Shown: positions 16,824 to 26,677, counted from the first letter of the stretch. The stretch: 64,000 nucleotides of DNA from Alphaproteobacteria bacterium (GCA_030429495.1 JAUIFH010000008.1:62001-126000), one strand, 5' to 3'. The notes: generated from the letters alone by a model not told the origin. Program-made: numbers and translations.

Positions 16824-18356
16824 ATGAAAGACATCCTTGAACAGCTCGAAACGCGTCGCAATACGGCCCGTCTTGGCGGAGGGCAGCGCCGAATCGACGC
16901 GCAGCACGCGCGTGGCAAGCTGACGGCGCGGGAGCGGATCGAACTCTTGCTCGACGAAGGTTCGTTCGAGGAATTCGACATGTTCGTCGCCCACCGCTGC
17001 ACCGATTTCGGGATGGAGCAGGACCGGCCCTCGGGTGACGGCGTGGTCACCGGCTGGGGCACGATCAACGGCCGCATGGTCTATGTCTTCAGCCAGGATT
17101 TCACCGTCTTCGGCGGCTCGTTGTCGGAAACCCATGCGCAAAAAATCTGCAAGATCATGGACATGGCGGTGCAGAACGGCGCGCCGGTCATCGGGCTGAA
17201 CGATTCAGGCGGCGCGCGGATTCAGGAAGGCGTCGCCTCGCTGGCGGGCTATGCCGAGGTCTTCCAACGCAATATCATGGCCAGCGGTGTCGTGCCGCAG
17301 ATCAGCGTGATCATGGGTCCCTGCGCCGGGGGGGCCGTCTATTCGCCCGCGATGACCGACTTCATCTTCATGGTGAAGGACAGCTCCTACATGTTCGTCA
17401 CCGGCCCCGACGTGGTGAAGACCGTCACGAACGAGATCGTGACGGCCGAGGAACTGGGCGGCGCATCCACGCACACCAAGAAATCCTCGGTCGCCGACGG
17501 CGCGTTCGAAAACGACGTTGAGGCGCTGATCGAGGTGCGCCGGCTCGTGGACTTCCTGCCGCTCAACAACCGCGACAAAGCGCCGACGCGGCCCTTCTTC
17601 GACGATGTGGCGCGGATGGAGGAGAGCCTGGATACGCTCATCCCCGACAACCCGAACCAGCCCTACGACATGAAGGAGCTGATCGCCAAGGTCGCGGACG
17701 AGGGCGATTTCTACGAGATCCAGAAGGACTACGCGGGAAATATCATCACCGGGTTCATCCGGCTTGAGGGCCAGACCGTCGGCGTCGTGGCCAACCAGCC
17801 GCTGGTTCTCGCCGGTTGCCTCGATATCGATTCAAGCCGCAAGGCAGCGCGCTTCGTCCGCTTCTGCGACGCGTTCGAGATTCCGATCCTGACCTTTGTC
17901 GACGTGCCGGGCTTCCTGCCGGGGACGAGCCAGGAATATGGAGGCGTCATCAAGCACGGCGCCAAACTGCTCTTCGCCTATGGCGAGGCGACAGTGCCGA
18001 AGGTCACGGTCATCACCCGCAAGGCCTACGGCGGGGCGTACGACGTCATGGCCTCCAAGCATCTGCGCGGCGATTTCAACTATGCCTGGCCGACGGCGGA
18101 GATTGCGGTGATGGGCGCCAAGGGCGCGGTCGAGATCCTCTACCGCTCGGAGCTGGCCGACAAGGACAAGATCGCGTCCCGGACCAAGGACTACGAGGAC
18201 CGTTTCGCCAACCCGTTTGTCGCCGCCGAAAAGGGCTTCATCGACGAGGTGATCATGCCGCATTCGACCCGCAAGCGCGTCGCGCGGGCCTTCGCCTCTC
18301 TGCGCAGCAAGAAGCTGTCCAACCCGTGGAAGAAACACGACAACATTCCGCTCTGA
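16824..18356 (+). CDS. pccB: Propionyl-CoA carboxylase, carboxyltransferase (beta) subunit
   Basis: 510-residue biotin-dependent carboxyltransferase that moves CO2 from biotin to propionyl-CoA, giving methylmalonyl-CoA. The N-terminal CT half contains [20 protein letters not shown] and [16 protein letters not shown] (acyl-CoA and oxyanion-hole regions). The C-terminal half has [20 protein letters not shown] and [20 protein letters not shown]. The start at 16824 has GGGGGAG upstream; an in-frame start at 16797 lacks one and is less likely. The alpha subunit is 2 kb downstream with small genes between, and TTTGC-type motifs lie just upstream. Confidence 0.96.
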   Translation: MKDILEQLETRRNTARLGGGQRRIDAQHARGKLTARERIELLLDEGSFEEFDMFVAHRCTDFGMEQDRPSGDGVVTGWGTINGRMVYVFSQDFTVFGGSLSETHAQKICKIMDMAVQNGAPVIGLNDSGGARIQEGVASLAGYAEVFQRNIMASGVVPQISVIMGPCAGGAVYSPAMTDFIFMVKDSSYMFVTGPDVVKTVTNEIVTAEELGGASTHTKKSSVADGAFENDVEALIEVRRLVDFLPLNNRDKAPTRPFFDDVARMEESLDTLIPDNPNQPYDMKELIAKVADEGDFYEIQKDYAGNIITGFIRLEGQTVGVVANQPLVLAGCLDIDSSRKAARFVRFCDAFEIPILTFVDVPGFLPGTSQEYGGVIKHGAKLLFAYGEATVPKVTVITRKAYGGAYDVMASKHLRGDFNYAWPTAEIAVMGAKGAVEILYRSELADKDKIASRTKDYEDRFANPFVAAEKGFIDEVIMPHSTRKRVARAFASLRSKKLSNPWKKHDNIPL

Positions 18357-18437
18357 GCGACGGCCGGGAGGGGCGATGTCATCGGATCGTGAAACCGCTG
18401 AAGGATGTTGCCGCGGCGCCGCGCAGGCGAGGCGGTC

Positions 18438-18869
18438 ATGACCCGGTGGGTTCCATTGCTGATAGGAGGGATTGCAGCCGTGCTCTGGCTCGTGCTGAAC
18501 CGGAATGCGACGATCGAACCGGAGGCATCCGGCGAAATCGCCGTGCCGTCGGGTCAGCCGGTCAGCTACCTGGACACGGTCCAGACCGCGCCGGGCACAG
18601 AGGGCCTGACCATCCGCTTTCGCTTCGTTGCTCCGCAGATTGCACGCGAGGGGGGTGGCATTACACCGGAGGTTGCGCAAGCGGACATGGCATGGCTGTG
18701 CGAGAACTTCGCGCTCGACCGGCTTCCGTCGACCGGACCGGCGCCGTCCCAGATCGTGATTTCGCTTGCCGACAGGCCGCTTCCGTTCGGCGAACCGGAC
18801 CCCGACGCAACCCAGTTTTTCGAGGCATTCAGCGTCGAGGGCGATACCTGCTCTTGGGAGGCATTTTGA
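18438..18869 (+). CDS. Small anchored/periplasmic protein, probable DUF6497
   Basis: 143 residues with an N-terminal signal or anchor (MTRWVPLLIGGIAAVLWLVL), then a soluble domain with LTIRFRFVAPQI, ADMAWLCENF and ISLADRPLPFGEPDPDATQF, ending TCSWEAF. I recognise this from Rhodobacteraceae pcc regions and think it is the DUF6497 family; the function is not known. It begins 81 bp after pccB and is probably cotranscribed. A possible 21-codon reading frame with a good ribosome-binding site (18376-18441) overlaps its start by four bases. The two cysteines could form a disulfide in the periplasm. Confidence 0.7.
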   Translation: MTRWVPLLIGGIAAVLWLVLNRNATIEPEASGEIAVPSGQPVSYLDTVQTAPGTEGLTIRFRFVAPQIAREGGGITPEVAQADMAWLCENFALDRLPSTGPAPSQIVISLADRPLPFGEPDPDATQFFEAFSVEGDTCSWEAF

Positions 18870-19080
18870 CCAATCCCCAACATCTTGCGGTCGGCGGCGG
18901 ATACTTGCCGAAAAGTGATGCGGCGCTGCCACAGATGGCCAACTTGCTTGCTGCAGCATGTGCCGGCCTTGCCTCATCAACTATGATCGGGGAAGGCGGC
19001 GCTGGTGCTGCCGGATGTGAAAAACCGTGGCGGCGCAATAGGGATGACCATTCGTCCGCCGCTTTGAGCAGGAGTGACAG

Positions 19081-19212
19081 ATGTCCAAGAAAGTGCTTTT
19101 CGCGTGCGCCCTCGTCGCCTTCGTCGCGGCATGTGCCCAGCAGGAAGAGGTCATTGTGGTCGACGAACCGGTCACCACTGAGCCGACCTTCACCGGCAAG
19201 TACGGTAGCTAA
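19081..19212 (+). CDS. 43-residue putative lipoprotein
   Basis: Very short but convincing gene. The start ATG at 19081 is preceded by AGGAG at 19070-19074; there is a basic N-terminus MSKK, a hydrophobic stretch and a lipobox VAAC, giving a mature peptide of about 26 residues rich in Glu, Asp, Val and Thr (QEEVIVVDEPVTTEP) that ends in KYGS. A terminator-like hairpin follows seven bases after TAA. Small lipoproteins like this are seen near pcc genes in the family; the function is unknown. The gap before it (18870-19080) holds nothing I recognise. Confidence 0.75.
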   Translation: MSKKVLFACALVAFVAACAQQEEVIVVDEPVTTEPTFTGKYGS

Positions 19213-19219
19213 TTCCTTC

Positions 19220-19247
19220 GGGCCGGCCCGCCCAGGCGGGTCGGCCC
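19220..19247. terminator. Hairpin after the small lipoprotein gene
   Basis: Arms GGGCCGGCCCGCC (19220-19232) and GGCGGGTCGGCCC (19235-19247), one G-T pair. The stem is long and GC-rich, but only a weak T stretch follows, so termination may be partial. Confidence 0.6.
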
Positions 19248-19284
19248 ATTCCAGCCCGCGCCTGCCGTTCCGGGAGGGCGCGTC

Positions 19285-19638
19285 ATGCTGAAGCATCGCG
19301 GCTTTCCCGGCCGCCTGCCCGGGACAGATTTCCAGTTCACCATCCGTCGCGCGAACCCCAAGGGGGTGACGAAAATCGTCGTGCGCGAACGGTTCCGCGA
19401 CCGCGCCCCGGCGGACCGACGTGCGGATCTCGCCTTCATGGCCGCGCTCTGGGATCATTTTGGCGAGGAATCGTTTGAGCGCGGCAATCTCGATGCGGGC
19501 CGGCTTTCGTGGTTGTTCGGCCGCGAAGTGATCCCGGCCGAAGCCGATTTCGACCCCGAAAGCTATGAATCGCTTCTGAAAATCGACGTGGCCAAGGCAA
19601 GGGCTGCCTTCCCCGAGGCATTCGAGGGGGAGGAATAG
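19285..19638 (+). CDS. Conserved hypothetical protein in the pcc region
   Basis: 117-residue charged soluble protein with no signal peptide or recognised domain. The first half is basic (FTIRRANPKGVTKIVVRERF) and the second acidic (DFDPESYESLLKID, ending EAFEGEE). GGGAGG lies upstream of the ATG at 19285. Codon use and GC match the neighbours. It lies between two hairpins in the pccB-pccA interval. No function can be proposed. Confidence 0.72.
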   Translation: MLKHRGFPGRLPGTDFQFTIRRANPKGVTKIVVRERFRDRAPADRRADLAFMAALWDHFGEESFERGNLDAGRLSWLFGREVIPAEADFDPESYESLLKIDVAKARAAFPEAFEGEE

Positions 19639-19811
19639 GCATGTTCTCGCGCAGCCGGGCATGTTTTGGGCGCAATCCCGCCGATCGTTTCTTGGTTGGA
19701 AACTTTGGGTTTGCCTCAGCGCCGGACGGCGAACATGCTGTCTGTGGGGCGTCACCCTACAGCAAGCATCACGCCCCGATTTGTCAAAACCGTTACCCTT
19801 CCCCTTCTCTA

Positions 19812-19846
19812 TGGCCTGGCCCCTTCGGGGTCAGGCCACTTTTGCT
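19812..19846 (+). terminator. Intrinsic terminator in the 352-bp gap before the glycine-zipper lipoprotein
   Basis: 12-bp stem TGGCCTGGCCCC (19812-19823) / GGGGTCAGGCCA (19827-19838, one G-T pair) with a TTC loop, then CTTTTGC. It is the only structure I see in 19639-19990; the rest of that gap shows no gene or convincing promoter. Confidence 0.75.
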
Positions 19847-19990
19847 TTGGGCGCCTGGCTGTAAGGACAGTGCAGGCGCGATTCGGCAACCTGCCGCCGA
19901 GCACCGGAAATCACGTCGATTTCACTTTTCCGTCCCTGCGTTTTCGCTAGACTCCGCGCGCATAACAAACCTTGCTGGAGGAAGAGCAGA

Positions 19991-20191
19991 ATGCGTATTT
20001 CCAAACTCATCATCGGTGTTGCGGTCATGGCCGCGCTTGCGGGTTGCATGCAGACGGACGGCGAGCGGGCGCTTGCAGGCGCTGCGGCGGGCGCGCTTGT
20101 CGCAAGTGCGACCGACAACAACGTCCTTGCTGGCGCAGCTGTCGGCGGTGCCGCCGGTGCCCTGTGCGACGACGCGGGCGTCTGCAACTGA
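19991..20191 (+). CDS. Glycine-zipper lipoprotein, 66 residues
   Basis: Short lipoprotein with signal MRISKLIIGVAVMAALAGC (lipobox LAGC, Cys19). The mature part is a Gly/Ala zipper (LAGAAAGALVASATDNNVLA, then GAAVGGAAGALC) ending in DDAGVCN, typical of YMGG-like/17-kDa-antigen-type outer-membrane-associated proteins, though much shorter. TGGAGGA lies upstream of the ATG. Terminators lie on both sides, so it appears to be monocistronic. The two C-terminal cysteines may pair. A structural or envelope role is likely. Confidence 0.8.
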   Translation: MRISKLIIGVAVMAALAGCMQTDGERALAGAAAGALVASATDNNVLAGAAVGGAAGALCDDAGVCN

Positions 20192-20234
20192 TCATCTGAA
20201 CCCGGCCGCCTGCGGCCGTGGAACGGTTTCAACG

Positions 20235-20271
20235 GACCACCGTGGCCCTGCGCCGCGGTGGTCTTTTCGTT
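20235..20271 (+). terminator. Intrinsic terminator before pccA
   Basis: GACCACCG (20235-20242) pairs with CGGTGGTC (20256-20263), followed by TTTTCGTTT. It separates pccA from the upstream small genes, so pccA needs its own promoter or read-through. Confidence 0.7.
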
Positions 20272-20315
20272 TGTGCGACCGGGGCCAACCCGGCGCGGTC
20301 TGAAAGGGGACAAAG

Positions 20316-22316
20316 ATGTTCAAGAAGATCCTGATCGCGAACCGGGGCGAAATTGCCTGCCGCGTCATCAAGTCGGCCCGCAAGATGGGCATCAAGACGG
20401 TGGCCGTTTATTCCGACGCGGACCGCAACGCGCTGCATGTGAAGATGGCCGATGAGGCCGTCCATATCGGCCCGCCGCCCGCGAACCAGTCCTATATCGT
20501 GATCGACAAGATCATGGACGCGATCCGCCAGACCGGGGCCGAGGCGGTTCATCCGGGATATGGCTTTCTCAGCGAAAACATGAAGTTCGCCGAAGCTCTT
20601 GAGAAGGAGGGGGTGGTTTTCGTCGGCCCGCCCAGCCCGGCCATCGAGGCGATGGGCGACAAGATCACCTCGAAGAAGATCGCCGCCGAGGCTGGCGTGT
20701 CGACCGTGCCAGGCCACTGGGACCTGATCGCCGACGCGGACGAGGCGGTAAAAATCTCTCGTGAGGTCGGCTATCCGGTGATGATCAAGGCCTCTGCCGG
20801 CGGCGGCGGCAAGGGGATGCGGATTGCCTGGAACGACGAGGAAGCGCGCGATGGTTTCCAGTCCTCGAAGAACGAGGCGGCGAACTCCTTCGGCGACGAC
20901 CGCATCTTCATCGAAAAGTTCGTGACCCAGCCGCGCCATATCGAGATTCAGGTGCTTGCCGACAAGCATGGCAACTGCGTCTACCTGCATGAACGCGAAT
21001 GCTCCATCCAGCGGCGGAACCAGAAGGTGATCGAGGAGGCGCCGTCGCCTTTCCTCGACGAGGCGACCCGCAAGGCGATGGGCGAACAGGCCTGCGCGCT
21101 CGCCAAGGCCGTGGGCTATACCAGCGCCGGGACCGTCGAGTTCATCGTCGATGGTCAGAAGAACTTCTATTTCCTCGAGATGAATACCCGTTTGCAGGTC
21201 GAACATCCGGTGACGGAGTTGATCACCGGTGTCGATCTGGTCGAACAGATGATCCGCGTCGCGGCGGGCGAAAAACTGCCCTTTGCGCAGACGGACCTGA
21301 AGATCAACGGCTGGGCCATCGAAAGCCGTCTTTACGCCGAAGACCCTTATAGGAACTTCCTGCCCTCCATCGGTCGGCTGACCCGCTACCGCCCGCCGGA
21401 AGAGGCGACGACCGCGACCGGGGTCGTGCGCAACGATACCGGCGTCTACGAGGGTGGCGAAATCTCCATGTACTACGATCCCATGATCGCCAAGCTTTGC
21501 ACCTGGGCGCCAAGCCGCGCCGAGGCGATCGAGGGAATGCGCGTTGCCCTCGACACGTTCGAGGTTGAGGGGATCGGCCACAACCTGCCGTTCTGCTCGG
21601 CGGTCATGGACCATCCGAAATTCGTCGCGGGCGACATGACGACCGCCTTCATTGCCGAGGAATTCCCCGACGGCTTCAATGGCGTGACGCTGGACGAGGG
21701 CCGGCTGCGCAAGGTTGCTGCCGGCGCGGCCGCGATGAACCGGGTCGCCGAGATCCGCCGCACGCGGATCACCGGGCGGCTTGGCAATCACGAACGCCAT
21801 GTCGGCGATGACTGGGTCGTGGCGATCCAGGGCGAAGAGATCACGGCCCATATCGACGCCGACCGCGAGGGCGCGACGGTGAGTTTCGCGGACGGCACCC
21901 GCCACCGCGTCAGCTCCGACTGGACCCCGGGTCAGTCGCTCGCGCGGCTCGACGTGGATGGTGAACCGATCGTCCTGAAGGTGGACAAGATCGCCGCCGG
22001 TCAACGCATCCGCACCCGCGGCGCCGACCTCAAGGTCTATGTCCGCACCCCGCGGCAGGCAGAACTCGCGCGGCTGATGCCGGAAAAGATGCCGCCCGAC
22101 ACGTCGAAATTCCTCCTTTGCCCGATGCCGGGCCTTGTCGTGAAGATCAGCGTGGAGGAAGGCCAGGAGGTGCAGGAGGGCCAGGCGCTCGCCACGGTCG
22201 AGGCTATGAAGATGGAGAACATCCTGCGCGCCGAGCGGAAGGGTGTAGTCAGGAAGATCGCGGCCGAAGCTGGGGCGAGCCTGAAGGTCGATGACGTGAT
22301 CATGGAGTTCGAGTGA
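20316..22316 (+). CDS. pccA: Propionyl-CoA carboxylase, biotin carboxylase/carrier (alpha) subunit
   Basis: 666 residues in three parts. Biotin carboxylase occupies about 1-450 (FKKILIANRGEIACRVIKSA, ATP-grasp glycine loop KASAGGGGKGMRIAW, HERECSIQRRNQKVIEEAPS, FLEMNTRLQVEHPVTE). A linker (BT domain) occupies about 500-590. The C-terminal biotinyl carrier domain has biotin attached to Lys632 in VEAMKMENIL. With PccB it carboxylates propionyl-CoA. AAGGGG precedes the ATG. Its TGA overlaps the ATG of the next gene by one base. A terminator lies just upstream, so its link to the putatively PccR-controlled pccB promoter is not simple. Confidence 0.96.
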   Translation: MFKKILIANRGEIACRVIKSARKMGIKTVAVYSDADRNALHVKMADEAVHIGPPPANQSYIVIDKIMDAIRQTGAEAVHPGYGFLSENMKFAEALEKEGVVFVGPPSPAIEAMGDKITSKKIAAEAGVSTVPGHWDLIADADEAVKISREVGYPVMIKASAGGGGKGMRIAWNDEEARDGFQSSKNEAANSFGDDRIFIEKFVTQPRHIEIQVLADKHGNCVYLHERECSIQRRNQKVIEEAPSPFLDEATRKAMGEQACALAKAVGYTSAGTVEFIVDGQKNFYFLEMNTRLQVEHPVTELITGVDLVEQMIRVAAGEKLPFAQTDLKINGWAIESRLYAEDPYRNFLPSIGRLTRYRPPEEATTATGVVRNDTGVYEGGEISMYYDPMIAKLCTWAPSRAEAIEGMRVALDTFEVEGIGHNLPFCSAVMDHPKFVAGDMTTAFIAEEFPDGFNGVTLDEGRLRKVAAGAAAMNRVAEIRRTRITGRLGNHERHVGDDWVVAIQGEEITAHIDADREGATVSFADGTRHRVSSDWTPGQSLARLDVDGEPIVLKVDKIAAGQRIRTRGADLKVYVRTPRQAELARLMPEKMPPDTSKFLLCPMPGLVVKISVEEGQEVQEGQALATVEAMKMENILRAERKGVVRKIAAEAGASLKVDDVIMEFE

Positions 22317-23869
22317 TGCCGGAGGGCCGGACGGTCTCGCTTCCCACGCTCGGCCTTCTTGCGGCGCTCGCTGGGTTCGCCGCGCTGCAGGTCTTCGCGG
22401 CGTTCGGGGCGGGTGTTTTCGAGTATCCGCTGGATGACGTCTACATCCACCTTGCGATGGCAGAGAACATCGTGGGCGGAACCTACGGCGTGAACGCGGG
22501 AGAGTCGGCCTCGGCCTCCTCCTCGATCCTCTTTCCGTTCCTTCTGACGCCTTTCGCGGGAACCGAGCTTCAGCGCTTCCTGCCGCTGTTCTGGAACATT
22601 CTCGCGGTCGGCATCTGCGGCTGGCTCTGGGGCCGCGTTCTGGTCGAGGCGGCGCTGCCGCGCGGTCAAGCGGTCGCCTTCGCGCTGGCAGGGCCGATCC
22701 TGCTGAACATGTCCGGAGTCGGCTATACCGGGATGGAGGCCGCGCCGCATATGCTTGCCAGCCTCGCGATCATCCTCGGCCTGTGGCGGTTCCTCACCGG
22801 CGGCGGTGTCGCAGTCTGGCTGGTCCTGGCGGCGATCGCCGCGCCTCTGCTGCGATACGAGGGGCTTGCGCTCATGCTGATGGCGGCCGGTGTGCTGACG
22901 GTTGGCGGCGCGTGGCGCGCCGGTGCGCTGATCGCCGCGACGTCGCTGGCACTTGTCGCAGGCTTCAGCCTGTTCCTCGTGTCGCTCGGGCTTGAACCGT
23001 TGCCGGGCTCCATCGTGGCGAAGATGTCCGGCCTCGATCCGCAGGGCGGGTTCGCGATACGGTTGCTGGTCGGGCTGCTCGCCAACCTGATCCGCCCGGG
23101 TGGGGCGCTGATCGGCGTGCTTGTCTTCGTCTGCCTTCTGGGCTTCGCGATATTCCCGGCGCTGCGCCGCGGCCCCGCCGGGTGGATCGTCGCCGTGGCC
23201 GGTCTTGCGGCGCTGGGCCATGTGGTTCTCGGTCAGATCGGCTGGATGCACCGGTATGAGCCCTATGTCATCGTAAGCCTTGTCGCGGCCTTCCTGCTGG
23301 CCTCGTCCCGGCTGGCGGGTCGCGCGGTCGGCTTCATTCGGGGTGCCGCCGCCTTCGCCGTGCTCGCGGCGGGCGTGGCCTATATGCCGGCGCTCTGGGG
23401 CTCATACGTCTGGAACCCGCGCGCGATCCACCTTCAGCAGGCGCAGATGGCGCGGTTCGCGCAGGACTATGTCGCGGTGCCGGTCGTGGTGAACGACCTT
23501 GGCCGCGTGGCCTGGGGCAACCCTGACTATGTTCTCGATATCTGGGGCCTCGGCTCGTCCGAGGCACGCGAAATCCGGTTTGGCGTCGAGAAGCCTGCGC
23601 CGGGCTGGGCCGCGCCGCTTGCGGCCGAGCATGGCGCACAGCTCGCGATGATCTACGACGAATGGTTTGGCACCGCCGTCGGGCCGGACTGGGTCCATGT
23701 CGCGACCCTCGAGATGCTGAAGCCGAAAGGTGCACTTGGCGACTGGGAGGTCTCGTTCTACGCGACCGATCCGGCCTATGAGGCAGATATCCGCGCGAAG
23801 CTTGCCGAATTCGCGCCGACGCTGCCGCCGGATTCCGTCCTCACCTTCATCGGGGGCGGCGGGGTATGA
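22316..23869 (+). CDS. Polytopic membrane protein, GT-C glycosyltransferase-like
   Basis: 517 residues with about ten hydrophobic helices and a C-terminal soluble domain (about 370-517). The first periplasmic loop contains YPLDDVYIHLAMAENIVGG, an acidic Asp-Asp pair in the position typical of GT-C transferases that use polyprenyl-linked sugars. The later region has VVNDLGRVAWGNPDYVLDIW, as in mannosyltransferase-like hypotheticals. The ATG overlaps the pccA stop (TGATG), implying coupling; a GTG one codon upstream is an alternative start. A role in propionyl-CoA metabolism is not evident. It converges on the DUF4174 gene with a gap of seven bases. Confidence 0.75.
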   Translation: MPEGRTVSLPTLGLLAALAGFAALQVFAAFGAGVFEYPLDDVYIHLAMAENIVGGTYGVNAGESASASSSILFPFLLTPFAGTELQRFLPLFWNILAVGICGWLWGRVLVEAALPRGQAVAFALAGPILLNMSGVGYTGMEAAPHMLASLAIILGLWRFLTGGGVAVWLVLAAIAAPLLRYEGLALMLMAAGVLTVGGAWRAGALIAATSLALVAGFSLFLVSLGLEPLPGSIVAKMSGLDPQGGFAIRLLVGLLANLIRPGGALIGVLVFVCLLGFAIFPALRRGPAGWIVAVAGLAALGHVVLGQIGWMHRYEPYVIVSLVAAFLLASSRLAGRAVGFIRGAAAFAVLAAGVAYMPALWGSYVWNPRAIHLQQAQMARFAQDYVAVPVVVNDLGRVAWGNPDYVLDIWGLGSSEAREIRFGVEKPAPGWAAPLAAEHGAQLAMIYDEWFGTAVGPDWVHVATLEMLKPKGALGDWEVSFYATDPAYEADIRAKLAEFAPTLPPDSVLTFIGGGGV

Positions 23870-23876
23870 GGCGGGA

Positions 23877-24329
23877 TCAGTTCGTCGTCCGGCGGTCGCG
23901 GATTTCCTGCTGGCGCAGCGGGAACTTGTCGATCGCATGCACGATCTCGCGTACCCGCCAGGGCAGCGGCTTGCGTAGCTTGACCGCGCCGTCCTTGTCG
24001 AGAAGCACCATCGAGAAGCCGCGCGGGCGAAGGGTGCGCCGCACCTCGGACATGGCGGCGGGATCGGTGTCGGTGACGATCACCACGTCGCGTTTGATCA
24101 GCTCGGCCGGGTCCTCGGCGAGATATCGGAGCTGTGTCTGGAACGCCGGGTCGTTCGGGCTGTCGGCGAAGACGACGACGGGCCGCTTGGCCCAGAGGAA
24201 ATCGGTTAGCGCCACGTCAGCGGCCTCAATCGGGTCCAGCACGGCAGGCGCAGAGGTCTCCGCGCCGGTTGCGAGTCCCGCTGAGGCGGCAATGCAGATC
24301 GACAGGAACAGGGTGGTCACGGACTTCAT
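23877..24329 (-). CDS. Exported DUF4174 protein
   Basis: 150 residues with a signal peptide ([20 protein letters not shown], cleavage near TGA-ET). The mature domain has the thioredoxin-like pattern of DUF4174: [40 protein letters not shown] and [20 protein letters not shown]. There are no CxxC cysteines, so it is unlikely to be a redox protein. The only gene on the minus strand between the pcc genes and methylmalonyl-CoA mutase. The function is unknown; a periplasmic location is predicted. Confidence 0.82.
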   Translation of the reverse strand: MKSVTTLFLSICIAASAGLATGAETSAPAVLDPIEAADVALTDFLWAKRPVVVFADSPNDPAFQTQLRYLAEDPAELIKRDVVIVTDTDPAAMSEVRRTLRPRGFSMVLLDKDGAVKLRKPLPWRVREIVHAIDKFPLRQQEIRDRRTTN

Positions 24330-24427
24330 GCGGTCTCCTCTGTTTCAGATATAGGCGAAACAGGCGGATCGCCAAAGGGTTATGCCGGGGCTTTCGCGCC
24401 TTCGGCTTCAGGACGAAAGGACGCAGG

Positions 24428-26560
24428 ATGAGTGACAAGATCGAGGCCTGGCGCCAGCTGGCGGAAAAGGAACTACGGGGCAAGGGCCCCGAGGACCTGA
24501 CCTGGGACACGCTGGAAGGGATTGCCGTCAAGCCGCTCTATACCGGTGAAGATACGGCGGGGCTGGCGCATATGGGCACTATGCCCGGGATCGCGCCCTT
24601 CACCCGTGGACCCCGCGCGACGATGTATGCCGGGCGGCCCTGGACGATCCGACAATATGCAGGGTTTTCGACCGCCGAAGAAAGTAACGCCTTCTATCGC
24701 CGCAACCTTGCGGCCGGGCAGCAGGGCGTCTCGGTCGCCTTCGATCTTGCCACCCATCGCGGTTATGACAGCGACCATCCCCGCGTCGTGGGCGATGTAG
24801 GCAAGGCGGGCGTGGCCATCGACAGCGTCGAGGACATGAAGATCCTGTTCGACGGCATCCCGTTGGAAAAGATCAGCGTTTCCATGACGATGAACGGCGC
24901 GGTCATCCCGATCCTCGCCAGCTTCATCGTTGCGGGCGAGGAACAGGGCGTGGACCGCGCCGCGCTTTCGGGCACGATCCAGAACGATATCCTGAAGGAA
25001 TTCATGGTGCGGAACACCTATGTCTATCCGCCCGAGCCGTCGATGCGGATCGTCGCCGACATCATCGAATATACGGCGAAAGAGATGCCGAAGTTCAACT
25101 CCATCTCGATCTCCGGCTACCACATGCAGGAGGCTGGCGCGAACCTTGTGCAGGAACTGGCCTATACTTTGGCCGACGGTCGCGAATATGTCCGCGCGGC
25201 CATCGCGCGGGGCATGAATGTCGACGACTTCGCCGGGCGGCTCAGCTTCTTCTTCGCCATCGGCATGAACTTCTTCATGGAGGCTGCGAAGCTTCGGGCC
25301 GCGCGGATGCTCTGGCACCGGATCATGTCGGAATTCGCGCCGAAGAAGGCGTCGTCCTCTATGCTCCGCACCCACTGCCAGACCTCGGGCGTGTCGTTGC
25401 AGGAACAGGACCCCTACAACAACGTCATCCGCACGGCCTACGAGGCGATGAGCGCGGTTCTGGGGGGCACGCAGTCGCTGCACACAAACGCGCTCGATGA
25501 GGCCATCGCGCTGCCCACCGACTTTTCCGCCCGGATCGCGCGGAACACCCAGCTCATCCTTCAGGAAGAGACCGGGGTGACGAGGGTCGTCGATCCGCTG
25601 GCAGGCTCCTACTACGTCGAAAGCCTGACGGCGGAACTGGCCGAGAAGGCATGGGCGCTGATCGAGGAAGTCGAGGAACTGGGCGGCATGACCAAGGCCG
25701 TTGCGTCCGGCATGCCCAAGCTTCGGATCGAGGAAAGTGCCGCGCGGCGGCAGGCGATGATCGACAAGGGCAAAGAGGTCGTCGTCGGCGTCAACAAGTA
25801 CCGCAAGCAAAACGAGGACCCGATCGACATTCTCGATGTCGACAACATGAAGGTGCGCGACGCCCAGATCGCCCGGCTTGAGAAGATCCGCGCCACGCGC
25901 GACGCAGCGAAATGCGATGCGGCGTTGGCTGAACTGGAGCGGCGCGCGGGCGAGGGCGGCAATCTTCTGGAAGCGGCGGTCGAGGCCGCACGGGCACGGG
26001 CATCGGTGGGAGAGATTTCGATGGCGATGGAAAAGGTGTTCGGCCGTCACCGGGCCGAAGTCAAGACGCTCGCCGGGGTCTACGGCGCGGCCTATGAGGG
26101 CGACGAGGGCTTTGCGGCCATCCAGAAGGATGTCGAGGCCTTCGCCGAGGAGGAAGGCCGCCGTCCCCGGATGCTCGTCGTCAAGATGGGGCAGGACGGC
26201 CACGACCGCGGCGCCAAGGTCATCGCCACGGCCTTCGCGGATATCGGCTTTGACGTCGATGTGGGGCCGCTCTTCCAGACACCGGAAGAGGCCGCTCAGG
26301 ACGCGGTCGACAACGATGTGCATGTGGTTGGCATTTCCTCGCAGGCGGCCGGCCATAAGACGCTGGCGCCGAAACTGATCGAGGCGCTGAAGGCGGCCGG
26401 GGCGGAGGATATCCTCGTCATCTGCGGCGGTGTGATCCCGCAGCAGGACTACGAGTATCTTCAGAAGGCCGGCGTCAAGGCGATCTTCGGCCCTGGCACG
26501 AACATCCCGGCGGCGGCGCAGGATATCCTGAAGCTGATCCGCGAGGCCCGGGCGGCGTAA
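24428..26560 (+). CDS. Methylmalonyl-CoA mutase (single-chain, B12-dependent)
   Basis: 710-residue mutase that converts (R)-methylmalonyl-CoA to succinyl-CoA. The N-terminal TIM barrel carries [20 protein letters not shown] and the substrate-site stretch [18 protein letters not shown]; further on are [13 protein letters not shown] and [11 protein letters not shown]. The C-terminal cobalamin domain has [14 protein letters not shown], with the Co-ligating His592 in DxHxxG, and [14 protein letters not shown]. The start at 24428 matches family N-termini ([16 protein letters not shown]) and is preceded by GCAGG. It completes the pccB/pccA route; the epimerase and any chaperone are not in the window. 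No TTTGCAAA site lies directly upstream. Confidence 0.95.
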   Translation: MSDKIEAWRQLAEKELRGKGPEDLTWDTLEGIAVKPLYTGEDTAGLAHMGTMPGIAPFTRGPRATMYAGRPWTIRQYAGFSTAEESNAFYRRNLAAGQQGVSVAFDLATHRGYDSDHPRVVGDVGKAGVAIDSVEDMKILFDGIPLEKISVSMTMNGAVIPILASFIVAGEEQGVDRAALSGTIQNDILKEFMVRNTYVYPPEPSMRIVADIIEYTAKEMPKFNSISISGYHMQEAGANLVQELAYTLADGREYVRAAIARGMNVDDFAGRLSFFFAIGMNFFMEAAKLRAARMLWHRIMSEFAPKKASSSMLRTHCQTSGVSLQEQDPYNNVIRTAYEAMSAVLGGTQSLHTNALDEAIALPTDFSARIARNTQLILQEETGVTRVVDPLAGSYYVESLTAELAEKAWALIEEVEELGGMTKAVASGMPKLRIEESAARRQAMIDKGKEVVVGVNKYRKQNEDPIDILDVDNMKVRDAQIARLEKIRATRDAAKCDAALAELERRAGEGGNLLEAAVEAARARASVGEISMAMEKVFGRHRAEVKTLAGVYGAAYEGDEGFAAIQKDVEAFAEEEGRRPRMLVVKMGQDGHDRGAKVIATAFADIGFDVDVGPLFQTPEEAAQDAVDNDVHVVGISSQAAGHKTLAPKLIEALKAAGAEDILVICGGVIPQQDYEYLQKAGVKAIFGPGTNIPAAAQDILKLIREARAA

Positions 26561-26645
26561 AGCGTTTCGGATGGCCGAGGTTCCGTGCCAGCTTGACGCA
26601 AGGCGGGCCTGAACCGCCCGCTATCCGACCGGACCACCGAAAAGG

Positions 26646-26673
26646 AAAACGCCCCGCCGAAGCGGGGCGTTTT
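26646..26673. terminator. Bidirectional intrinsic terminator (mutase / nhaA)
   Basis: Perfect 12-bp stem AAAACGCCCCGC (26646-26657) / GCGGGGCGTTTT (26662-26673) with loop CGAA, with A and T runs on both sides. It lies between the convergent ends of the mutase gene and nhaA and should work in both directions. Confidence 0.92.
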
Positions 26674-26677
26674 GCTG

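Noticed and set aside
17832-18980. Minus-strand frame across pccB and the following gap
   Set aside because: Shadow frame of pccB codon structure; the part outside pccB shows no conserved pattern or start signal.
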